A DNA stretch of 64,000 bases from Parabacteroides timonensis (GTDB lineage Bacteria > Bacteroidota > Bacteroidia > Bacteroidales > Tannerellaceae). Positions within the stretch are counted from its first letter, which is position 1. The number at the start of each line of letters is the position of its first letter. Below the pieces are notes generated by a model. The model saw nothing but the letters and a program-made list of their open reading frames with translations. It was not told the DNA's origin and did no database searches. This document shows positions 34,370-42,514 of the stretch, piece after piece. The stretch spans positions 2,165,243-2,229,242 of the forward strand of contig NZ_LT669941.1 in assembly GCF_900128505.1 (NCBI RefSeq), read 5' to 3'. Position numbers and translations under genes: made by a program.

Positions 34370-35755
34370 ATGATGAAAAATTCAGGAATCTTGTGCACGC
34401 TATTAATTCTACTGGTAACAACCTTTGTTTCAGCAGCTAAAGACGCGCCACTCATTTACCAGATTGATATAAAAAAAGAGATAGATAATACGACTCGTAT
34501 ATATCTTAGTAACGGATTGACAGAGGCAAACTCGCTGGGCGCCGACGCAGTCCTGATCCATATGAATACATATGGCGGATTACTCGAAGCGGCAGATTCA
34601 ATGCGTACGGCAATACTGTACAATCCGGTTCCCGTTTATGTTTTTATCGATAACAACGCTGCCTCAGCCGGAGCACTCATTTCGATTGCCTGTGAAAAAA
34701 TCTTTATGAGGAAAGGAGCCAATATCGGTGCAGCTACGGTAGTCAATCAAACCGGAGCCGCCATGCCCGACAAATATCAGTCGTATATGCGTTCCATGAT
34801 ACGTTCCACAGCGGAGGCTCATGGAAAAGACACGATTATCCAGGGAAAAGACACCACTTTCAAATGGAAAAGAGACCCTCTGATTGCAGAAGCAATGGTA
34901 GACGAACGGGTTGTCATCCCCAACCTGATCGATACAGGAAAAGTACTCACCTTCACCGCTGACGAAGCGCAACAGTGGGGTTATTGTGACGGGATAGCAG
35001 AAACTCCCGACGAAGTAATCACCAAATATCTGGGATATAACACCTATGAATTGAAGACATATAAACCATCCTGGTTCGACGATCTGAAAGGTTTCCTCAT
35101 GAATCCGATGTTACAATCACTGCTTATCATTATTATTATAGGTGGAATTTATTTTGAAATGCAAACACCGGGATTAGGGTTTCCGTCGGCGGCAGCAATT
35201 ATTGCTGCTATCTTATATTTTGCACCTTTGTATCTGGACGGATTGGCTCAAAACTGGGAAATATTGGTATTTATCATCGGATTGTTACTTATTGTTGCAG
35301 AGATATTTGTTATTCCCGGTTTTGGGATAGCCGGGATCAGTGGTATAATTTTCCTGGTTGCGGGCCTAACCCTTAGCCTACTCAATAATACGGATTTCAA
35401 CTTTGAAGGCGTTTCTACCAAAGAAATCGGAGAAGCCTGCCTGACAGTATTGGTCGGACTCGGTCTCGGATTCGTTTTAATGATCTGGCTATCCAACAAA
35501 ATCGGAGCAAAAGGTCTGATGCGGAAAGTTGCACTCCATAAAGATCTGGAAGAAGCGCACTCCTCTCCTTCCCTCACACCTCTTATCGGAAAAGAAGGAA
35601 CAGCCTTTACAGTGCTCCGTCCTTCCGGCAAAGTAATCATTGACGACGAATTATACGATGGTGTATCCGATTCCGGCTTTATAGAAAAGGGTACAAGGGT
35701 CAAAGTCGTCCGTTTCGAGAATGCCCAGATATACGTAGAAACATTACATTTATAA
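34370..35755 (+). CDS. NfeD family membrane serine protease, long form
   Basis: The long NfeD protein of 461 residues joins a ClpP-like serine protease domain to membrane helices and a soluble OB-fold tail. A signal peptide (about 1-22) precedes the protease domain (about 27-220): MNTYGGLLEAADSM, then NNAASAGALIS with likely nucleophile Ser99 and a likely general-base Lys near 135. Four or five helices follow (about 245-375), and the NfeD OB domain occupies about 400-461. Homologues cleave hydrophobic segments of stomatin-like proteins, but no stomatin gene is adjacent here, which is unusual. Its 3' end overlaps the AlbA-type gene by six bases, tail to tail. The upstream spacer has short AAGTT-type inverted repeats. 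Confidence 0.92.
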   Translation: MMKNSGILCTLLILLVTTFVSAAKDAPLIYQIDIKKEIDNTTRIYLSNGLTEANSLGADAVLIHMNTYGGLLEAADSMRTAILYNPVPVYVFIDNNAASAGALISIACEKIFMRKGANIGAATVVNQTGAAMPDKYQSYMRSMIRSTAEAHGKDTIIQGKDTTFKWKRDPLIAEAMVDERVVIPNLIDTGKVLTFTADEAQQWGYCDGIAETPDEVITKYLGYNTYELKTYKPSWFDDLKGFLMNPMLQSLLIIIIIGGIYFEMQTPGLGFPSAAAIIAAILYFAPLYLDGLAQNWEILVFIIGLLLIVAEIFVIPGFGIAGISGIIFLVAGLTLSLLNNTDFNFEGVSTKEIGEACLTVLVGLGLGFVLMIWLSNKIGAKGLMRKVALHKDLEEAHSSPSLTPLIGKEGTAFTVLRPSGKVIIDDELYDGVSDSGFIEKGTRVKVVRFENAQIYVETLHL

Positions 35756-36403
35756 AGGCAGATCTGCCCCCGGTATGCGTTGATACAGGATACGCTTGTC
35801 TATAACCACATACTGGAGGGCATCGATTGCCAGCAGATCACTCAGGATATTCTTGGCCGTGTAATAATTTACGCGGCCAATCCGGCAAAGCTGGCTTACA
35901 TTAATATATGGGTGCTCGTCGAGGTAGACAAACAAACGTTCCACGGGCTTACTTATCTTCAGTAAAGTTCCATCCGGCTTATGCTTCTTTTCCCAGGACA
36001 GCATAAGGACTTCATTCGCCAGGATGTTTTCATCTGCTACACGGATATAGGCTTTATATTTATCTTCTTTATCAGGTGCCAGATGAGGTTTCTCTTCACT
36101 GGGTGCTATATAAACCTCCAGCACTGTTTTTCCGTTTATCTCCCAACGGGTAGCTTCAAAAGGAACTTCCGGACGGGTGTACATTTTCGAAGCGGCTTCT
36201 ATCATATAATACTCTTCCTCACTACGGACACCGGAAATATTTCCGTTATCTTTCACTCCTATCAGCAACCGACCGCCATCGGTATTGGCAAAAGCAGACA
36301 AGGTACGGGCAATCTTTTTACTGTCGCTCACCTCGAACTTAAAGTCGAGTTGTTGATGCTCGCCCTGTTCTATCAATGCTTCTATCGGATGTTTCTTCTT
36401 CAT
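35750..36403 (-). CDS. AlbA_2/Schlafen-type putative DNA-binding ATPase-like protein
   Basis: The 217-residue protein has an N-terminal AlbA_2 (also called AAA_4 divergent, Schlafen-like) domain at about 8-130. Key stretches are GEHQQLDFKFEVSD, ARTLSAFANTDGGRLLIGVKDNG (the GG-L-L-IGV signature) and VLEVYIAPSEEKPH. A winged-helix-like C-terminus follows (about 150-210: VNVSQLCRIGRVNYYTAKNIL in approximate form). Relatives are described as transcriptional regulators or RNA/tRNA-directed proteins, and the function here is unknown. It is divergent from the CPA2 antiporter; their -7 boxes are 12 bases apart, so it may regulate that gene. It overlaps nfeD at its 3' end. Confidence 0.82.
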   Translation of the reverse strand: MKKKHPIEALIEQGEHQQLDFKFEVSDSKKIARTLSAFANTDGGRLLIGVKDNGNISGVRSEEEYYMIEAASKMYTRPEVPFEATRWEINGKTVLEVYIAPSEEKPHLAPDKEDKYKAYIRVADENILANEVLMLSWEKKHKPDGTLLKISKPVERLFVYLDEHPYINVSQLCRIGRVNYYTAKNILSDLLAIDALQYVVIDKRILYQRIPGADLPL

Positions 36404-36424
36404 TTTGGCATATTATTTGACCGA

Positions 36425-36451
36425 CAAAATTAAAATAAATGTCTAACTTTG
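36425..36451. promoter_or_regulatory. Divergent -7 elements of the AlbA-type gene and the antiporter
   Basis: TAATTTTG on the minus strand (36432-36425) faces the AlbA-type ATG, and TAACTTTG on the plus strand (36444-36451) faces the antiporter. Both are perfect TAnnTTTG. The two polymerases would overlap, so the promoters may exclude each other. Confidence 0.6.
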
Positions 36452-36473
36452 CCAACGGAAAAAGAATGAAAGC

Positions 36474-38735
36474 ATGTCTCAGATTCCTTCATTAATTTCA
36501 GACCTGGCAGTAATATTGATTTCTGCGGGACTTGTTACTTTGCTTTTCAAGAGATTGAAGCAACCAGTCGTACTTGGCTACATTGTTGCCGGAATCCTGG
36601 CCGGACCAGCCATAAAAGAAATTCCCACCGTTACAGACATAGAAAGTATCCGTATTTGGGCAGATATAGGTGTTGTGTTCCTGCTTTTTGCGTTAGGACT
36701 CGACTTCAGTTTCAAAAAACTGATGAAAGTCGGGGGGACTGCTGTCATCGGAGCAATAACGGTCGTGATCGGAATGATGACATTCGGATATATCACAGGT
36801 CTTTCGTTGGGTTGGGGGCATATGAACAGCCTTTTTCTCGGTGGGATGCTTTCCATGTCGTCTACAACAATTATATTTAAGGCTTTCGATGATATGGGAC
36901 TCCGCAACCAGCGGTTTGCAGGTGTAGTATTCGGAATTTTGGTAGTAGAAGATTTATTTGCCGTCCTGTTGATGGTACTGCTTTCCACTCTGGCCGTCAG
37001 CAAGCATGTCGAAGGTATGGAATTACTGGACAGCGTGATCAAACTCGGCGTTTTCCTGCTTTTCTGTTTCGTTGTGGGTATTTACCTGATTCCTTCTTTC
37101 CTGAGAAGGGCCAGAACATTCCTCAATGACGAAACATTACTGATCGTCAGCCTCGGTCTCTGCCTCGGAATGGTGATGATTGCTACTAAAGCCGGATTCT
37201 CTTCTGCATTAGGAGCCTTTGTAATGGGATCGATTCTGGCCGAAACGATCGATGCCGAACATATCGAACATATAGTGAAACCTGTAAAGGATCTTTTCGG
37301 AGCCATCTTCTTTGTTTCAGTGGGTATGCTGATAGATCCGGTATTACTTTGGGAATATAAAATACCGATCCTGATATTAACGATCGTTGTAATGGTTGGA
37401 CAAATATTATTCGGCAGTTTCGGTGTCCTATTATCAGGGCAGACAATAAAAGTCGCTATCCAATCCGGTTTTTCACTGGCACAGATAGGTGAATTTGCTT
37501 TCATTATCGCCTCTCTGGGTCTGACTCTTGGAGTGACGGACAATTTCCTTTATCCGATCGTTGTTGCCGTTTCTGTTATAACGACCTTTTTCACTCCATA
37601 TATGATACGAATGGCTGAACCTGCTTACAAAATAGCAGAACGTACCATTCCTGCCAGTTGGAAAAGTTTTCTGGAACGCTATTCCTCCGGTTCGAATACG
37701 ATCCGGCAAAAAAGTACCTGGAATAAGCTATTAAAAGCGTTGATACGTATTGTCGGAACTTATACAGCCGTCACACTGGTTCTGATATTTATCTGGTTAC
37801 AATTCATCGCCCCATTCATTATCAGCAAATTACCCGGCATACGAGGAGAAGTCATCTCATTGATCCTGATCCTCATACTGATCTCACCAATGTTACGGGC
37901 GATCATGATGAAAAAGAACCACTCCGTCGAATACGAGCAATTATGGCACGACAGCAAATACAACCGTGGCCCGCTGGTTTCCCTGATCGTATTACGCATC
38001 ATATTATGCATAGGCCTTGTAATGCTTCCTGTTGCGCGCCTGCTGAATGCTGCTGCCGGAATAGCCTTTGCTATCGCCGCGACCGTAATAACCCTTGTTA
38101 TTCTCTCCAAATGGCTTAAAAAGCAATCGATCCTGATGGAACGTCACTTTTTCACGAATCTGACAGCACGGGAAATGGAAAATGAACGCAACGCTCCCAT
38201 CAAACAAAGGTTTGCAAGTCACTTGCTGGAACGTGATCTCCATCTGGCCGACTTCGAAGTCAAACAAAATTCACCCAGTATGGGAAAGACACTTAAAGAA
38301 TTGAATTTCCGGCAAAAATGTAACGTAAACATCGTTACTATCATCCGGGGAGACCGACGTATCAATATCCCGGGTGGAAACGAACGGCTTTACCCTTTCG
38401 ACAAATTGATCGTAGTCGGTGCAGACGACGAACTGAACCATTTCCGGCAATACATAGAAGAGCGTTATAAAGAATCTTTGAGTAACCGACAGGAAACAAA
38501 AGAGGTAAACATGGAGCAGTTCTTTATCAGCGAAGGTTCCGGACTGATCGGACGAACCATTCTCGAATCAGGAATACGTGACAATTCCGGCTGTCTGGTC
38601 ATCGGTATCGAACGGGATGCCCATTCGATCAAAAATCCGCCTCCTACTACTGTATTTGAACAAAACGATATAGTATGGATTGTAGGTGAACACGAAAAAG
38701 TGGTACGTCTCAGCGAAGGAAAAACAGTAAAATAA
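36474..38735 (+). CDS. CPA2-family monovalent cation:proton antiporter with two C-terminal TrkA-C domains
   Basis: The 753-residue inner-membrane protein begins with a Na_H_exchanger domain of about twelve helices (about 5-385). It includes VLGYIVAGILAGP, FLLFALGLDFSF, SMSSTTIIFKAF and VVEDLFAVLLMVLL, the CPA2 signature. Additional helices follow at about 425-560. Two regulator-domain halves close the protein: TrkA-C-like units at about 590-665 and 680-745. No Rossmann RCK-N domain is visible between them and the membrane part, unlike KefB/KefC, so NAD or glutathione gating is unlikely. It would exchange K+ or Na+ for protons. kdsB starts 30 bases downstream and may be co-transcribed. Confidence 0.92.
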   Translation: MSQIPSLISDLAVILISAGLVTLLFKRLKQPVVLGYIVAGILAGPAIKEIPTVTDIESIRIWADIGVVFLLFALGLDFSFKKLMKVGGTAVIGAITVVIGMMTFGYITGLSLGWGHMNSLFLGGMLSMSSTTIIFKAFDDMGLRNQRFAGVVFGILVVEDLFAVLLMVLLSTLAVSKHVEGMELLDSVIKLGVFLLFCFVVGIYLIPSFLRRARTFLNDETLLIVSLGLCLGMVMIATKAGFSSALGAFVMGSILAETIDAEHIEHIVKPVKDLFGAIFFVSVGMLIDPVLLWEYKIPILILTIVVMVGQILFGSFGVLLSGQTIKVAIQSGFSLAQIGEFAFIIASLGLTLGVTDNFLYPIVVAVSVITTFFTPYMIRMAEPAYKIAERTIPASWKSFLERYSSGSNTIRQKSTWNKLLKALIRIVGTYTAVTLVLIFIWLQFIAPFIISKLPGIRGEVISLILILILISPMLRAIMMKKNHSVEYEQLWHDSKYNRGPLVSLIVLRIILCIGLVMLPVARLLNAAAGIAFAIAATVITLVILSKWLKKQSILMERHFFTNLTAREMENERNAPIKQRFASHLLERDLHLADFEVKQNSPSMGKTLKELNFRQKCNVNIVTIIRGDRRINIPGGNERLYPFDKLIVVGADDELNHFRQYIEERYKESLSNRQETKEVNMEQFFISEGSGLIGRTILESGIRDNSGCLVIGIERDAHSIKNPPPTTVFEQNDIVWIVGEHEKVVRLSEGKTVK

Positions 38736-38765
38736 CGATTTAATAAACAAATAAATAACCGGAGT

Positions 38766-39524
38766 ATGAAATTTATCGGAATAATACCGGCAAGATATGC
38801 CTCAACCCGCTTTCCTGGAAAGCCTTTGGCTGACATGGCCGGAAAGCCTATGATACAACGCGTCTATGAACAAGTAAAAGATGTTCTGGATGCAGTATGC
38901 GTTGCAACTGACGATGACCGCATTGAAGCGGCTGTAAAATCTTTCGGCGGAGAAGTTGTTATGACTTCCGATCAACACCGAAGCGGGACAGACCGTTGTT
39001 ACGAAGCTTATACAAAAGTAGGTGAAGGTTACGACGTAATCGTTAATATCCAGGGAGATGAGCCTTTCATCCATCCGGAACAAATAGAAACATTGAAAGC
39101 TTGTTTTTCGGACACCAACACACAAATCGCCACCCTGGTGAAACCATTCCGGCCGGACGATGACTTCGAAACGACGCTATTCAATGCCAATTCACCGAAA
39201 GTCGTCCTGAATAAAAACAGTGAAGCCATGTACTTCAGCCGTTCGATTATCCCCTATATGAGAGGCAAGAACTACCAGGAATGGCTACCCAATCACACCT
39301 ATTATAAACATATCGGATTATACGCCTACCGCGCCGATACATTAAAAGAAATTACCCGCCTGCCACAATCACCGCTCGAACTGGCCGAAAGCCTGGAACA
39401 GCTCCGGTGGCTTGAAAACGGATATAGAATAAAAGTCGGCATTACTTCACAGGAAACGATCGGTATCGACACACCGGAAGACATGGTGAAAGCCCTGGCT
39501 TTCCTTAGGGAACAGCATGGCTAA
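38766..39524 (+). CDS. kdsB: 3-deoxy-manno-octulosonate cytidylyltransferase
   Basis: KdsB activates KDO with CTP for lipid A and lipopolysaccharide synthesis. The 252 residues start with the nucleotide-binding FIGIIPARYASTRFPGKPL at 3-21. They include TSDQHRSGTDRC, IVNIQGDEPFI (metal-binding Asp), YFSRSIIPY and the C-terminal IGIDTPEDM. Length is standard. It follows the antiporter by 30 bases and converges on the membrane protein gene on the other strand, with a 20-base overlap at the 3' ends. Confidence 0.96.
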   Translation: MKFIGIIPARYASTRFPGKPLADMAGKPMIQRVYEQVKDVLDAVCVATDDDRIEAAVKSFGGEVVMTSDQHRSGTDRCYEAYTKVGEGYDVIVNIQGDEPFIHPEQIETLKACFSDTNTQIATLVKPFRPDDDFETTLFNANSPKVVLNKNSEAMYFSRSIIPYMRGKNYQEWLPNHTYYKHIGLYAYRADTLKEITRLPQSPLELAESLEQLRWLENGYRIKVGITSQETIGIDTPEDMVKALAFLREQHG

Positions 39525-40338
39525 AAACAGAAGCTATCACAAATAACACCAGCAGTCCGGACATGATAGACACCGACCATACGTTGGCAGGCAAATGCCG
39601 GATTGCCTTGAACTGTGTAATAACCAATACGGAAGCAATTGCTATGGCCGGAAAGAAGGCCGGAAGCCATGGATTGGGATATTGATATGCATCAGCCTCC
39701 GAAAGGCCATATACACTTTTAAGAAATTCAGGTAAAACAATTCCTGTTATCAATAGTAAAGCCCAATACACCCATCTTTTTCCCCCTATCTCCGCTTCAT
39801 ACAGTAAAACCAGGATGACATAAATAAACAGCCTGCTACCAACCAGCGCATACACTATAAACAATAAGGCAAACCCAACCAGCATCGACAGCAATTTATT
39901 CTTAATAGCCATATAGCCACAAAACAATAATAAAACAATTACCAGCGATAAGATAGAAGCCAGGTGATACCTCTGACTGCAATAAGTTCCCCACTCCAGC
40001 ACGACAGGCAGCAAAGCATATAAAAAAGCCATCTCCCCTACATGAAAACGCTTCAATATATAAGTGAAAGCCCACCACTCCAACAACAAGATAAGAGTAA
40101 TCAACAAGGCGCCCCCACCGATAGGAACCATTAAAGATGAGAGTATTTTAGCCAAAGAACAAGCAAGCAATGCCGGTTTACCTTGACATTCGGACACAGC
40201 ACCGAATAGCGATGATAAATCAACGACCTGCTCCTTTTCAAACAAATAATCCGAACCGAAAAACTGGAAAAAAATGATACATGATAATACAAAGACCCCA
40301 GTTACAACTCCTTGTAAAAGCTTTTCTTTCTTACTCAT
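39505..40338 (-). CDS. Polytopic membrane protein of unknown function
   Basis: The 277 residues contain about eight hydrophobic segments. They include VVTGVFVLSCIIFFQFFG, ALLITLILLLEWWAFTYIL, LASILSLVIVLLLFCGYMA, MLVGFALLFIVYALVG and VWSVSIMSGLLVLFVIASV. I do not recognise a catalytic motif. The arrangement resembles the membrane part of Bacteroidetes DUF6057 proteins, which I remember as having a further soluble C-terminal half. If so, this copy is shortened, and its last 20 bases overlap kdsB. It has its own -7 box (40442-40449) and a leader of about 100 bases that can form a hairpin. No partner gene suggests a role. Confidence 0.7.
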   Translation of the reverse strand: MSKKEKLLQGVVTGVFVLSCIIFFQFFGSDYLFEKEQVVDLSSLFGAVSECQGKPALLACSLAKILSSLMVPIGGGALLITLILLLEWWAFTYILKRFHVGEMAFLYALLPVVLEWGTYCSQRYHLASILSLVIVLLLFCGYMAIKNKLLSMLVGFALLFIVYALVGSRLFIYVILVLLYEAEIGGKRWVYWALLLITGIVLPEFLKSVYGLSEADAYQYPNPWLPAFFPAIAIASVLVITQFKAIRHLPANVWSVSIMSGLLVLFVIASVFSHAVP

Positions 40339-40441
40339 CTTATATGTTTTTTAGAAACGACAAAACAAGATTTTGCCGTCGATCCTCAAAAGTCGTCAAC
40401 AATAACCTAACAACCACACGTTGACCAATAACCCAATATTG

Positions 40442-40449
40442 CAAATATA
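40442..40449 (-). promoter_or_regulatory. -7 promoter element of the membrane protein gene
   Basis: The element reads TATATTTG on the minus strand, a perfect TAnnTTTG. The leader before the ATG at 40338 is about 95 bases and contains a CAAAA/TTTTG hairpin around 40355-40380. Confidence 0.5.
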
Positions 40450-40540
40450 TGAATATAAAACAACAAACCTCACGTCCAAGCATTCAAATTCAATAACCTG
40501 ATCAAAATATGCAATCTTTTTATTAACATCTTCAACTTAT

Positions 40541-40590
40541 AAGAAAAAAGGTGTGTCTGACCTCTCCGGGTCGACACACCTTTTCTTTTA
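40541..40590 (-). terminator. Intrinsic terminator of the pyrG-yidC operon
   Basis: A 12-bp perfect stem (40546-40557 with 40573-40584, AAAAGGTGTGTC arm) continues into inner GACC/GGTC pairing. On the minus strand it is followed by T-rich sequence. It lies about 20 bases after the yidC stop. Confidence 0.88.
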
Positions 40591-40607
40591 TACTAACAAA
40601 AAAGATT

Positions 40608-42503
40608 TTATCTCTTTTTCTGCTGTTGTTGTTTCTTTAATTGCTCCTGCTGAGCACGTTGCGCTTCTTCCAAACGTTTCATGAAACCTGATTTTTTCTG
40701 CGGTTTCTTCTTGTTTGCTTCCAGTTTAGCCAGCAACTTATCTTCATTGATCGTATAACGGAACACTAATGTCTGAACGATCGTGATCAATGTAGAGATG
40801 AAGTAATAATAAGTCAAACCCGACGCATATTGGTTAAAGAATACCAGGAACATCAGTGGCATCATATACATCATAGCCTTCATACCCGGCATTTGTTGCT
40901 GCCCGGTATTAGTCATTTCCATATTATACTTGGTATAGATAACGTTGGTGATCGTCATCAGTAAACAGAATAAACTGATATGGTTACCGAAATACGGAGT
41001 AATAATAGGAATGTATTTGTTCCAACTGAAGATCGCATCATAAGTCGACAGGTCATGCGCCCAAAGGAAACTCTGATGACGCAACTCGATAGCAGACGGG
41101 AAGAACATGAACAATGCAATCAATACCGGCATTTGCAATAACATCGGGATACAGCCTGCCATCGGACTTGCCCCGGCACGACTATATAATTCCATTGTTG
41201 CACGCTGGCGTTCCACCGCTTTATCCTGTCCCGGATATTTAGCATTCAGCTCTTCCACCTGCGGACGCAATACACGCATCTTTGCAGATGACATATAAGA
41301 CTTATAGGTCAATGGGAATAAGATCAATTTCACGATTACCGTCATCAGGAAGATGATCAAGCCATAACTACTGATATATTTACCCAGGAAATCGAACATC
41401 GGAATAACGAAATACTGGTTCACCCAACGGAACACGCTTGCACCCAGCGGAACTAAACGCTCCAGATCCAACTGATCGTCCGTAGGAACACCTTTATCGA
41501 ATGATTTCAACAAGGTATAACTGTTCGGTCCGAAGAAATAACGGAATGTCGTTGCTTCATTTCCTCTCAGGTCGAAAGGAACAGCTGTCGTTGTCTTAAA
41601 TTCTTTTACGATACCGTCTGCCTCAACCATCTTCGAATCGAAAGTCGCACTTTCGAAACCTTCTCCAGAGATCATCACAGACGAAAAGAACTTATCCTTA
41701 TAACCGATCCATTTCAGACGGCCCGATACCTTCTTGTCTTCACTTTTACTTTCGCTCAACTGCTCTACGCCATCGGCCAAGAATTTATAATACAAAGCAG
41801 TATATCTGTTTTCGTATTTGATTCCTTGTTCCTGCTGACGGATCTTCTGTTTCCAGACCATATCCAAAGCTGTTGTGCTTGGAGCCAATACGCCGTTCAG
41901 GCCAGAACCTTTAATGTCGAACTGAACCATATAGTCGTCCGGCTTAATCGTATAGATAAAGTCTAACGAACTACCCTCACCGGTATTCAGACGCATGATC
42001 AACTGATTCGGATCTTGTGTCTTAACCGGAGTGAAATACATTTCACCGGTATTCAATACACGGTTAGTAGCCGTCACCAACGTAAAATCGAGCGATGCAT
42101 CTTTTCCTTCGAAAAGAACCAACGGCTTATCATCGTACGTTGTATAATCCTTCAGACGAGCATAAGAGATACGTCCCCCTTTATTGCTGACATGAAGTTC
42201 AATGAGGCTATTTTCCAAAACAGTAACATCGTCGGAACCTGTCATTGCGTCGGCAAATACTCCGAAATTACTTTTCAGCCGGGCCTCTCTCACAGAGTCC
42301 GGTAAATTATCGAAAGAGTTATCAGCTATGCTTTTGCTATCCTCTTTTTGCATATCAAGCTGTTTGCTCAGTTCAATCTGGGCGATTGAATCCTGATAAC
42401 GGCGCTGCGCTTCCAACTGCTCAGGCGTCGGTTTGTTTAACCAGCTAAATGCAAATAAAACAATACCAATAAGCAGAAAACCTAATAATGTGTTTTTATC
42501 CAT
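40608..42503 (-). CDS. yidC: Membrane protein insertase YidC
   Basis: YidC inserts and folds inner-membrane proteins, alone or with SecYEG. The 631 residues show an N-terminal helix (about 5-22), a large periplasmic beta-sandwich domain (about 80-345), and five-helix core helices from about 355 onward. The core includes SSYGLIIFLMTVIVKLILFPLTYKSYMSSAKM (seen in pieces), with the conserved Arg-region that follows (MRVLRPQVEELNAKYPG) and GCIPMLLQMPVLIALFMFF. The tail is strongly basic and glutamine-rich (about 600-631), suited to ribosome binding. Length is typical for Bacteroidetes. It is 11 bases behind pyrG and is probably co-transcribed with it. Confidence 0.97.
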   Translation of the reverse strand: MDKNTLLGFLLIGIVLFAFSWLNKPTPEQLEAQRRYQDSIAQIELSKQLDMQKEDSKSIADNSFDNLPDSVREARLKSNFGVFADAMTGSDDVTVLENSLIELHVSNKGGRISYARLKDYTTYDDKPLVLFEGKDASLDFTLVTATNRVLNTGEMYFTPVKTQDPNQLIMRLNTGEGSSLDFIYTIKPDDYMVQFDIKGSGLNGVLAPSTTALDMVWKQKIRQQEQGIKYENRYTALYYKFLADGVEQLSESKSEDKKVSGRLKWIGYKDKFFSSVMISGEGFESATFDSKMVEADGIVKEFKTTTAVPFDLRGNEATTFRYFFGPNSYTLLKSFDKGVPTDDQLDLERLVPLGASVFRWVNQYFVIPMFDFLGKYISSYGLIIFLMTVIVKLILFPLTYKSYMSSAKMRVLRPQVEELNAKYPGQDKAVERQRATMELYSRAGASPMAGCIPMLLQMPVLIALFMFFPSAIELRHQSFLWAHDLSTYDAIFSWNKYIPIITPYFGNHISLFCLLMTITNVIYTKYNMEMTNTGQQQMPGMKAMMYMMPLMFLVFFNQYASGLTYYYFISTLITIVQTLVFRYTINEDKLLAKLEANKKKPQKKSGFMKRLEEAQRAQQEQLKKQQQQKKR

Positions 42504-42514
42504 CTATAACGTTC

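Noticed and set aside
34119..34421. A 100-codon minus-strand reading frame before NfeD
   Set aside because: It is rich in Ile, Leu and Phe because the spacer is AT-rich, it covers the sigma-factor promoter and leader, and it overlaps the start of NfeD. No motif is present.
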